A DNA stretch of 64,000 nt from JAUIJL01 sp965366625 (GTDB lineage Bacteria; Acidobacteriota; Thermoanaerobaculia; Multivoradales; J023), in NCBI GenBank assembly GCA_965366625.1, contig CBDUGP010000003.1, positions 124,001 through 188,000 of the forward strand, read 5' to 3'. Positions 59,201 to 64,000 of this stretch are shown here, in pieces. The notes under the pieces are model-generated. The model searched no databases and was not told the origin of the DNA. It saw only the letters and a list, made by a program, of their open reading frames with translations. Each line of letters starts with the position of its first letter. Within the stretch, counting starts at the first letter, position 1. The position numbers were made by a program, and so were the translations under genes.

Positions 59201-60518
59201 AGAGCTTGACCATATTGCTTTGACCGAGGGTGGCGATCACCGCGCCGACGCCGAAGCGCCACTCGGCAAGGGTGGTCAAGGTGGGGCGGCCGCCGGCGCG
59301 CAGCTCGACGGTGTACCAACCTCCTTGGGTGATGCCGGTCAAGTCCCCGGTCCACGCCCCGTCACCGGTGTCGGCGACGGTCTGCCAGGCTGTGATCGGC
59401 AGGAAAGTTTTTGCGTTGAGGACCCGGGCTTCGATAGCGGAGCCGGCATCGTCGGCGGTGTCGAGGGTGCCGGAGATGGTCAGCCGGCCGACCCAGGAGC
59501 CGTCGACGAGTTGCCGTTGGGCAACGTATTTATCCGGCCTCGGGTCGAGGGTCAGCTGCTCCGACTCCGCCGCCGGGCCGACATCGTAGGTGGTCGCCAG
59601 ATATTGATAGAGATCTTGGCGTTCATTTTCGGTGAGTTCGCGATCGTAAAGTCCCAGGCCCGCCAGCTCACCATTGAACGCTTTGTCGCCCTTGAAAGCG
59701 CTCATCAAATAACCGATGACGAAGGAAGCGTCGGCGTTGAACGGGGCGCCGGACGTGACCTCTATTCCGTCGACCCAAGCGCGCACGGCACCGGCTGATC
59801 GAGAGATCTCGACAGTGGCCCAGGTGCCCAAGGGCAGCGCGCCGGAAGGGCTCAAATAGGCCGTCCACGAGCCGAGCCGCAAAAAGAGCCCGCGGTCGGG
59901 CTCGACGCAAAAATGGTGAAGGGCCGAGCCCAAGAGGCAGGATCGCTCGGATGAGGGTTTGGTCCGAATCACGCTCCACAGATGAAAGTCCGATCCCGAG
60001 CCGAGAACGACTGGTTCGTTGTGGGGCAGCTCTAGGGTCGCACCTTGGTTCCACAGGTCCGGTGCCTGGGCGACTTTCGAGTGTCCGGCGAAGCAAGGTC
60101 GGCCGCCGGCGCACTGCCTGAGCACGCACAGCTTCTGGGGGTCGTCCATATGCCACGGGTTCGAAACCCGGTCGACCGCGAAGCGAGCACAGCCGAGGGC
60201 GGCCGAGTCGCCGAGGGGTGGGGGAGCGCCGCCCCAAGAGGTGGCAGGGGCAGGGCAGCTTCCTTCGGCACCTTCCACCCCGGCGGGGGGCGTATCGCAG
60301 AAGCTTTCGGCCGCCAGGGCGTCCTCGATGTCGTGGTCCCGGCAATCGGCTGAATTGCAGGTCGACAGGTGGGTATCTCGCAGCTCGGCCGTATCGCCGG
60401 CTTCCACCAGGATGCGAGCCCCGAGGAAATCCGGTGCCGTCTGGGCACCCGTAATCGCAGATAGAAGAATTGCGCTATACGCGTAGGTGAATAGGATCTT
60501 TTTTGGGTTCGAAAACAT
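53280..60518 (-). CDS. Giant secreted protein: LamG, SASA/SGNH esterase, LamG repeats, M14 carboxypeptidase
   Basis: 2412 residues; ATG with GAGGGA six bases upstream and a signal peptide (ILFTYAYSAILLSAITGA). Domains: Cys-rich region and LamG (about 165-310); a beta domain; a sialate O-acetylesterase/SGNH domain with ATLGQSNM (S434), WHQGAFDAHEP and GHFWAADY; Calx-like beta domains (about 820-1030); three LamG domains (near 1129, 1503 and 1811, each with D/AGYLFxWGGT) separated by Ig-like spacers; and a zinc carboxypeptidase domain (about 1945-2330) with HAREIATPE (H2025, E2028), FGVDLNRNFPYRWG, a third zinc His in IQLHSPLR and the catalytic Glu in FLIEVGEG. All key M14 residues are present. 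A final beta domain follows. Joining an esterase and a carboxypeptidase in one chain is unusual; it suggests glycoprotein degradation outside the cell. Confidence 0.85.
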   Translation of the reverse strand: MFSNPKKILFTYAYSAILLSAITGAQTAPDFLGARILVEAGDTAELRDTHLSTCNSADCRDHDIEDALAAESFCDTPPAGVEGAEGSCPAPATSWGGAPPPLGDSAALGCARFAVDRVSNPWHMDDPQKLCVLRQCAGGRPCFAGHSKVAQAPDLWNQGATLELPHNEPVVLGSGSDFHLWSVIRTKPSSERSCLLGSALHHFCVEPDRGLFLRLGSWTAYLSPSGALPLGTWATVEISRSAGAVRAWVDGIEVTSGAPFNADASFVIGYLMSAFKGDKAFNGELAGLGLYDRELTENERQDLYQYLATTYDVGPAAESEQLTLDPRPDKYVAQRQLVDGSWVGRLTISGTLDTADDAGSAIEARVLNAKTFLPITAWQTVADTGDGAWTGDLTGITQGGWYTVELRAGGRPTLTTLAEWRFGVGAVIATLGQSNMVKLFTEDQADGSVPAPFEVPHELTWRYGYGEPDGYTYARPRAADIPVSWGPVTGTGGIRLANNLARELQIPVLLLDFSLDWTGLLQHWTQTETFIGWQRLASALEQLSGLEAVIWHQGAFDAHEPYAYENDVVTVDEHKAGLDALYAQITAIRPESVNGGPLPMLVAVQNRGVYDDVIVKDDAYNAVRRAQIEWVDERAHGFSAGNSIDLDLSAQPWAGSGHFWAADYQQLADRYSRAVLSAVGQTGWTEGVTGARITATVQNGRRIQLAVSHDQGARLRLEEPHLPVDGFTVTDGEWVVSGARHELEIESASLSDEHPGNVVELVLAQEPSGPVKVRYLYGQNVFHDQPADRARANGNTLYDDFQYFDGRDGLPILPTTEDLIAVPVAGLEVEPEILSIPEGGSASFEVWLTQPATQTVTVSMASLGDEDIQIDGPSTLVFTPANSSEPQTVTVLAGADPDSESGDASLRLQAAGYESRSVTVFELDGDPFLNVSADRLAVSQLGGEASFQVALGVPITSGVRLQVQNTDPSRLTVIPTTLDFGAGDWSTPQTVTVSGKTGASTAPTVNVVLAVDDANSEDAYDTLEDVVITVDLLQLGSGLQLHWPLDEITLESDGSRWTPDGSGFNRHGTVGDQARIQLVGVEGTAIGTSGPGGSQGAASDAVDTQPFSTQAAGDQLSVVLWYALGSDKHDGYLFHWGGTYSAVNALSAYLDLGVGLRIRVHDQGDSTSIEQVAPPGFDQSGWHQLAVVKDAAGSRIFFDGEQVSASSMGSGSLLPALGFALGMNEHATFGSIADFDEVRIYDRALTHQEVAELFAQVADSTVTVLLGPNGDPADQGRWAVVDGSEPPDWHSSGESLELPAGPHTLRFDAVAGWLTPPDRELSVALGSPLTVEATYGQVGQGQVQAHLGPSEVTAEARWWLEPDSEDLASTGQIVTADIGTYSLRFSDVDGWVTPESRVIEILENETQIVWADYLDPADLPPIVHLELDEASGSIAQDSSGFGRHGTYGAQAQLNLTGVLGRAARTSSPGGSAGNAATGISVPDLAPNDTYDSATVAFWYRATAAHDGYLLHWGGTYNDPDSISIYLDIGQELRIRVHDASDSSSVASIAPPSFDDVGFSEFDGTWHHLVVTKSPSGTDIYFDGAHQTHHDMGSGSFTPALGLGLGLNEIGTYGADALFDDLRIYARALGAQEIAQLHDSANSGQLTVFLRPNEVAGAASWRLGSEPLNVRHGDGETVAVDVGQHTVIFEPVPAWDTPADAVVSLAAGQAVSLTGTYGDDDDTVSGLIVHLPLDELSGPTAIDISGNGHSGLIGSRMIHDLSGIAGRAQQTAGPGAGNGSREDGLEIPLTLGAPLQELSVSLWYRLPAEPHAGYLFNWGGSHTADNAISAYLDPGSQIRVRSHAAGDHSSLIPVIVDGFDNAAWHHLVLSKNTQGTTVFLDGELVAQSSHGAGHLHPADGFSLGMNEAGRYGLEATFDDVRLYDRALDAEDVSDLFHGVVRPDGFGGAYRTADQLRQDLEDSAVAHPDIMELVDFGDSWAKTVGGLTTPDGEFLPGDDLLAARITLLDTAPTDPERPVFVLMACLHAREIATPELAMRFLDVLLDGYGTDPDITWLVEQHEIWVLPLVNPDGHRMVEKGAEAGHGSRPWRWRKNARAGASCSWPPADGDSFGVDLNRNFPYRWGLLEGVGGAGDPCNSHYRGIQGGSEPETQALMSLISALIPDKRSSPDGVAPDDTAGLFIQLHSPLRTVAWPWANTSEASANAAGLAAIGFKLATFNGYPAGQAYDTIYPMSGTADDWVHSEIGAAAFLIEVGEGLMPAYNRVDNVIWPENRQALLYAAKIARSPYLTALGPDVRELTAAAGPDHTFDLTATADGLFDGTSNGGQTSGDQGDDGRNIAEVEFYVDDPPWIVGAAPFSTLIPTDGTLDSPLEGMSGSVDLSHLTLGRHTLFFRARNVSGVWGPISSVFVDLE

Positions 60519-60844
60519 GTGGATCCCTCGAAGGCACTGAATAGCAGGCGCTCATGGTGGGTTGTGAGTCCGTTAAACGTTGATTGGAAACACGTTGGGG
60601 CCTTCGGCCAAAGCCGGGAATGGGTTGAAACGACCCTGAACTGTGGGCTCGATTCCAAAAAATAGACCCGGAGAGCGCAATGCCTAAGTATGTGTGGAAA
60701 GTCGATGAGACGCTATAGGAGAAACACCGAAAGTCGCATATGACGTTGCGGAGACCGTAGGATTCAAGGGAGCGGGCTGGTGGCGATCCTGGGCTCAACC
60801 CATAGAATCCGGCGGGTGGACTTGCCGGCAGGTCGCCGGAGTCG
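60519..60844. other. Intergenic region upstream of the giant secreted protein
   Basis: Non-coding gap that should carry the minus-strand promoter of the giant gene. Frames here lack start sites and family resemblance. I see no tRNA-like or repeat structure. Confidence 0.5.
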
Positions 60845-60873
60845 TTGACCCTCGCCAACCTTCGTGGTACCTT
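60845..60873 (+). promoter_or_regulatory. Candidate promoter for the rplU-rpmA operon
   Basis: TTGACC (60845-60850), 17-nt spacer, then TACCTT (60868-60873). The -35 matches five of six; the -10 has the TAxxxT form common in GC-rich genomes. It would give a leader of about 150 nt before rplU, long enough for a regulatory RNA. Confidence 0.5.
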
Positions 60874-61030
60874 CTCCGACCCTGCCACGCGGCACGCCGC
60901 CCTTCGTGTATCTCCAAGATCCCGACGCGGATCCCCGGCCCCGACAGGCAGTCCAACCATCGAACAGTCGGACGCGGACGTCGCTGCGTCGACGGCTGTT
61001 TCAGAGCATCCTTTCAAGGAGACCAAAGCG

Positions 61031-61348
61031 ATGTATGCAGTGATTGAGACCGGTGGCAAACAATACCGGGTAAAAGAAGGTGACATCCTCGATGTCGAGC
61101 GTATCTCGGGTGTATCGGGCGAGCAAAAAGATGTCGTGTTCGACCGCGTCCTTTTGGTCGGTGACGGCGACGACATCAAAGTCGGCCAACCCATCGTCGA
61201 AGGTGCGAGCGTCAACGCGCAGCTGGTCAACGAGATTCGCGGCCCGAAAGTGATCGTTTTCAAGTTCAAGCGCCGCAAGCAATACCGGCGTAAGAACGGC
61301 CACCGTCAGGACCTCCACCGGGTCCGCATCCAGGGCATCCAAGTCTGA
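61031..61348 (+). CDS. rplU: 50S ribosomal protein L21
   Basis: 105 residues of normal length: MYAVIETGGKQYRVKEGDIL at the start, FKFKRRKQYRRKNGHRQ in the rRNA-binding tail. ATG 61031 has AAGGAG nine bases upstream; the frame is open further 5' (from 60845), but the extra residues are not part of L21. It binds 23S rRNA in the large subunit and is followed by rpmA, the normal order. Confidence 0.97.
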   Translation: MYAVIETGGKQYRVKEGDILDVERISGVSGEQKDVVFDRVLLVGDGDDIKVGQPIVEGASVNAQLVNEIRGPKVIVFKFKRRKQYRRKNGHRQDLHRVRIQGIQV

Positions 61349-61376
61349 GCCCGACTGAAGATAAAGGAGACACGAG

Positions 61377-61637
61377 ATGGCTCATAAGAAAGGTCAGGGT
61401 TCCAGCCGCAACGGCCGCGACTCCAATCCTCAATTTCTCGGCGTGAAACGCTTCGGCGGTCAAACCGTCACCGGTGGCACCATTTTGGTGCGCCAACGGG
61501 GTACCAGATTCAAACCCGGTAAGAACGTGGGTTTGGGTAAGGACGATACCCTTTTCGCCATGGCGGACGGCGTGGTTGAATTTCAGCATCGGGGCCGCAT
61601 GGGCAAATTTGTCCACGTGATGCCGGCCGCTGAATAA
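61377..61637 (+). CDS. rpmA: 50S ribosomal protein L27
   Basis: 86 residues: MAHKKGQGSSRNGRDSNPQ, then FGGQTVTGGTILVRQRGTRF and GRMGKFVHVMP. The N-terminal tail that reaches the peptidyl transferase centre starts directly with M-A-H-K-K, so no cleaved leader is present (unlike Firmicutes). AAGGAG precedes the start by 9 nt. It lies 28 bp after rplU. Confidence 0.97.
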   Translation: MAHKKGQGSSRNGRDSNPQFLGVKRFGGQTVTGGTILVRQRGTRFKPGKNVGLGKDDTLFAMADGVVEFQHRGRMGKFVHVMPAAE

Positions 61638-61695
61638 GCCGCTCTAGAACCGAAAGATCGAGTTGACGTCCAAAGCGGGCGTCCACCGCAGCGCT

Positions 61696-61724
61696 ACACC
61701 CCCGCAGGACCCCTGTGGGGGTGT
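61696..61724 (+). terminator. Hairpin between rpmA and obgE
   Basis: ACACCCCC (61696-61703) and GGGGGTGT (61717-61724) pair perfectly, with additional CAGG/CCTG pairs inside. No U-run follows, so it may be an attenuator or processing hairpin rather than a terminator. Confidence 0.45.
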
Positions 61725-61734
61725 CTTGCTATAC

Positions 61735-61780
61735 GCAGTCCGGGACGCGCAGTCCGGGACGCGCAGTCCGGGACGCGCAG
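61735..61780. repeat. 14-bp tandem repeat, 3.3 copies, before obgE
   Basis: GCAGTCCGGGACGC occurs at 61735-61748, 61749-61762 and 61763-61776, then a partial GCAG. It ends 17 bp before the obgE start, just upstream of its GAGGAG-type ribosome binding site. Confidence 0.93.
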
Positions 61781-61797
61781 CATAGAGGAGAGAGCTG

Positions 61798-62934
61798 ATG
61801 GCTTTTATCGACGAAGCAGTGATCGAGGTTGTCGCCGGCAAGGGTGGCAACGGCTGCATCGCTTTTCGGCGTGAAAAATTCGTGCCCCGTGGAGGCCCGT
61901 CCGGCGGTGACGGCGGCGACGGCGGCTCGGTGATTTTGGTCGGCGATCGGAATCTCAACACCCTCTACGAATTTCGCCACAGTCCCCGCCGAGCTGCAGA
62001 AAAGGGTCGCCACGGCGAAGGCTCTGACTGTACCGGCCGCAGCGGATCGGACCTTGAGATCAAGGTGCCTTTGGGCACGGTGGTGATCGATGCCGCTTCA
62101 GACGAAATCGTCGGCGAGCTGATGGAGGAAGGGGATCGCCTCATGGTCGCCAAGGGCGGTCATGGTGGCAGAGGCAATGCGCGCTTCAAAACCGCCACCC
62201 GACGCGCTCCCCGCTACGCCGAGGATGGCTGGGAAGGCGAAGAAAAAAAGCTGCGTCTCGAGCTGAAACTGCTGGCGGACGTGGGATTGGTGGGTTTGCC
62301 CAATGCCGGCAAGTCGACCTTGATCAGCACCGTCTCGGCCGCCCGCCCAAAAATTGCCGACTACCCGTTCACCACGTTGGTACCGCAGCTCGGGGTAGTG
62401 GCCCGCGGACCGATCGAGGATCCGTTCGTGATCGCCGATCTGCCGGGTTTGATCGCCGGCGCCTCGGCCGGCGCGGGTTTGGGACACCAATTCCTGCGCC
62501 ACATCGAACGCTGTCGGGTGCTCGTGCATCTGGTGGATTTGAGCGGCGGCGAGGGAGCCTACATGGATGTCGGCGCCGAAGGCACACCCGAGATCCTTGG
62601 GGCCGAGGAGGAGTTGGCGTCGATCGAAGAAGAACTGAGAGTGTTCGATGCCGGCCTTTTGGCCCGTAAGCGGATCTTGGTGGGATCCAAGGCCGACGCC
62701 GGCGTTGAGGAACGGCGGACGGCGTTGAGGGCCGCGGCGGAGCAGCGGGGGTTGAGCTATTACGAGATCAGCTCGGTGGCGCACAAAGGGTTGGATCCCT
62801 TGTTGGCCGAGATCAGCACCCTGCTCAAAGCAACGAAAAGATTCGACGATCTGGATGCCGGCTCAGACCTCGATCTGGACCCGGAGCCAGAAACGAAGCC
62901 GGAAACGAAGCCGAAGCCGGAGGTCGGAATGTGA
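61798..62934 (+). CDS. obgE: Obg family GTPase
   Basis: 378 residues. The N-terminal OBG domain (FIDEAVIEVVAGKGGNGCIAFRREKF in part, with many G-G-x-G-G repeats, to about 155) is followed by the G domain: P-loop GLPNAGKST, switch region DYPFTTLVPQLG, DLPGLIAGAS and the SKAD motif VGSKADAG. It binds ribosome precursors and couples growth to ribosome assembly. The C-terminal tail has a Pro-Glu-Thr-Lys repeat from 12-bp units (62887-62910). ATG has GAGGAG upstream; the stop overlaps nadD by 4 bp. Confidence 0.96.
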   Translation: MAFIDEAVIEVVAGKGGNGCIAFRREKFVPRGGPSGGDGGDGGSVILVGDRNLNTLYEFRHSPRRAAEKGRHGEGSDCTGRSGSDLEIKVPLGTVVIDAASDEIVGELMEEGDRLMVAKGGHGGRGNARFKTATRRAPRYAEDGWEGEEKKLRLELKLLADVGLVGLPNAGKSTLISTVSAARPKIADYPFTTLVPQLGVVARGPIEDPFVIADLPGLIAGASAGAGLGHQFLRHIERCRVLVHLVDLSGGEGAYMDVGAEGTPEILGAEEELASIEEELRVFDAGLLARKRILVGSKADAGVEERRTALRAAAEQRGLSYYEISSVAHKGLDPLLAEISTLLKATKRFDDLDAGSDLDLDPEPETKPETKPKPEVGM

Positions 62935-63545
62935 AGATCGGCCTGTACGGCGGCAGCTTCGACCCGATCCATCGGGGGCACGTGGAACCGATCCTCGAAG
63001 CCGAGTTGGCGGCAGGCCTCGATCGGGTGATCTATCTACCCACCGCAAGACCACCGCACAAGGAAAGCCGACGGCTGGCACCGGCAGAGCATCGTTTTGC
63101 CATGGTCGAGCTGGCCCTTTCCGACCATCCGCAGCTCGAGGTATCCCGGTTCGAAATGGGCCTTGACGGCCCCTCCTATACGGTGGAGACCTTGGAGCAC
63201 TTTCGCTCCCAACGGCCGGCCGACGAGCTGCATCTGCTGATTGGGGCAGATTCGTTTTTGAGCCTGGACCGGTGGCACCGATACCAAGAATTACCTGCTT
63301 TGGCCCGGTTGGTGGTGCTGGTGCGACCCGGTTGGAAGCTCGAGCCGCGATCGGAAGTCTCATCGTGGATCCACCGCTTGGCGGAGGATCCGGCGGTGAT
63401 TTGGGTGAAAAATCAGCAGATCGACGCCTCGTCCACAGAAATTCGACGCCTTTTGTCCATTGGAGAGCCGGTTCCCGCCGATTGGCTGACGGAGCCGGTG
63501 TTAAACTACATCCGCAGATTTGCGTTGTATGCCGAAACCGCGTGA
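62931..63545 (+). CDS. nadD: Nicotinate-nucleotide adenylyltransferase
   Basis: 204 residues from GTG, overlapping obgE by 4 bp and preceded by GGAGG. The nucleotidyltransferase motif GGSFDPIHRGH is at residues 7-17, and the second motif DASSTEIRRLL is near 167-177. It makes nicotinate adenine dinucleotide from NaMN and ATP, the next-to-last step of NAD synthesis. The order obgE-nadD-rsfS is highly conserved. Confidence 0.96.
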   Translation: MKIGLYGGSFDPIHRGHVEPILEAELAAGLDRVIYLPTARPPHKESRRLAPAEHRFAMVELALSDHPQLEVSRFEMGLDGPSYTVETLEHFRSQRPADELHLLIGADSFLSLDRWHRYQELPALARLVVLVRPGWKLEPRSEVSSWIHRLAEDPAVIWVKNQQIDASSTEIRRLLSIGEPVPADWLTEPVLNYIRRFALYAETA

Positions 63546-63578
63546 GATCACCGGTGCCGGCCAAGGAAAGACACCAAC

Positions 63579-64000
63579 ATGGAGAGTTCAACCATCCCCT
63601 CCCAGCAAGAAATCCTGTCCCGGCTCGAAGGGCGTATCGACGACCGTCCGCCCGCCGAGCTGACCGCCGCGGAGCAAATGCGCAGCGCGGTACAGGCGGC
63701 TTTGGATCGCAAAGCCGTTGACGTCAAAGTGCTCGAACTAGCCGAAGTGAGCGATTTTACCGACCTATTCTTGATTTGCTCGGGCACCAACGAACGCCAG
63801 GTGAAGGCGATTGCCGATGCCATTGAAAAGGTGTTGACCAAGAATAAGGTTAAACCGTTGCACATCGAAGGGCAAAACCGATCCCGTTGGATCTTGATGG
63901 ATTACGGTGGTGACATGGTGATTCACATCTTCCACCAGGAAGCTCGGGAGTTTTATGACCTCGAACGACTGTGGTCGGACGCGCCGGTCGTCACCGAGCG
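63579..64000 (+). CDS. rsfS: Ribosomal silencing factor RsfS (partial, runs off right edge)
   Basis: About 140 residues are present, without a stop codon before the window end. The RsfS core is complete: AVDVKVLELAEVSDFTDLFLICSG, seen in part as VSDFTDLFLICSGTNERQ, then IEGQNRSRWILMDYGGDMVIHIF and REFYDLERLW. It binds L14 and blocks subunit joining in starvation. A ribosome binding site (AAGGA) lies 11 nt upstream. The N-terminal 35 residues before the core are longer than usual. Confidence 0.95.
   Translation, partial: MESSTIPSQQEILSRLEGRIDDRPPAELTAAEQMRSAVQAALDRKAVDVKVLELAEVSDFTDLFLICSGTNERQVKAIADAIEKVLTKNKVKPLHIEGQNRSRWILMDYGGDMVIHIFHQEAREFYDLERLWSDAPVVTE

Overview
The window is a GC-rich chromosomal segment from a diderm (Gram-negative-type) bacterium. 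It encodes a secreted protein with Calx-beta repeats and an outer-membrane beta-barrel that ends in Phe, many large secreted multidomain proteins, a Ser/Thr kinase fused to a TolB-like propeller, and an RDD/SpoIIM/DUF4129/MoxR/DUF58 operon. This mix, plus secreted proteins with long LamG, HYR and PA modules, fits Acidobacteriota best (possibly Thermoanaerobaculia-like). That placement is inference from gene content: there is no rRNA gene here and no search was run. I saw no tRNA, rRNA, CRISPR array or prophage.

Layout. 1-1000 (minus): a YtrA-type GntR repressor and an ABC ATPase that runs off the left edge, with a promoter and overlapping operator at about 969-1006. 1211-5945 (plus): a compact, overlapping trans-4-hydroxy-L-proline catabolic operon (epimerase, three-part D-hydroxyproline dehydrogenase, DapA-family deaminase) closed by a good terminator. 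6170-8286: a short, exported RHS-core protein with a nuclease-like C-terminus, overlapped by a candidate immunity gene; base composition looks foreign. 8335-9774: aromatic amino acid decarboxylase. 9869-10765: an exported protein-isoaspartate methyltransferase. 10843-19511 (plus): an envelope/MoxR operon of seven genes followed with a 1-nt gap by kynureninase. 19504-22622 (minus): a GT39-like membrane glycosyltransferase with TPRs and a membrane-anchored SGNH hydrolase. 22867-24216: glutamate dehydrogenase, followed by an intergenic inverted-repeat element. 24458-31233 (minus): kinase-propeller, FMN-type glutamate synthase-like protein, PA-domain metalloprotease-like protein and a small secreted protein. 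31658-37496: a 1562-residue secreted protein and a REP-type (Y1) transposase. 37674-40134 (minus): nitronate monooxygenase-like protein and a degenerate histidine kinase. 40354-43331: release factor 1 and a membrane ankyrin protein. 43569-45685: trans-sulfuration enzyme, thioesterase, dodecin. 45938-60518: the Calx-beta autotransporter, a flavin amine oxidase, a B12-binding protein with the CarH-like W-x9-EH motif, and a 2412-residue SASA/LamG/M14 protein. 61031-64000: the conserved block rplU-rpmA-obgE-nadD-rsfS.

The most unusual window-wide pattern is the abundance of short, nearly perfect tandem repeats. Inside genes the unit is a multiple of three (12, 15, 18 or 24 bp) and creates low-complexity inserts in otherwise ordinary enzymes. 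In non-coding DNA and at gene ends, units of 14, 17, about 19 and 23 bp occur. Several copies duplicate the exact start or end of a gene. This points to ongoing tandem-duplication mutagenesis filtered by selection on reading frame.

Likely linked functions: hydroxyproline degradation and several secreted hydrolases suggest use of protein-rich or animal-derived organic matter (inference). TTG and GTG starts with good Shine-Dalgarno sequences are common here, so several starts were moved away from the first available codon.
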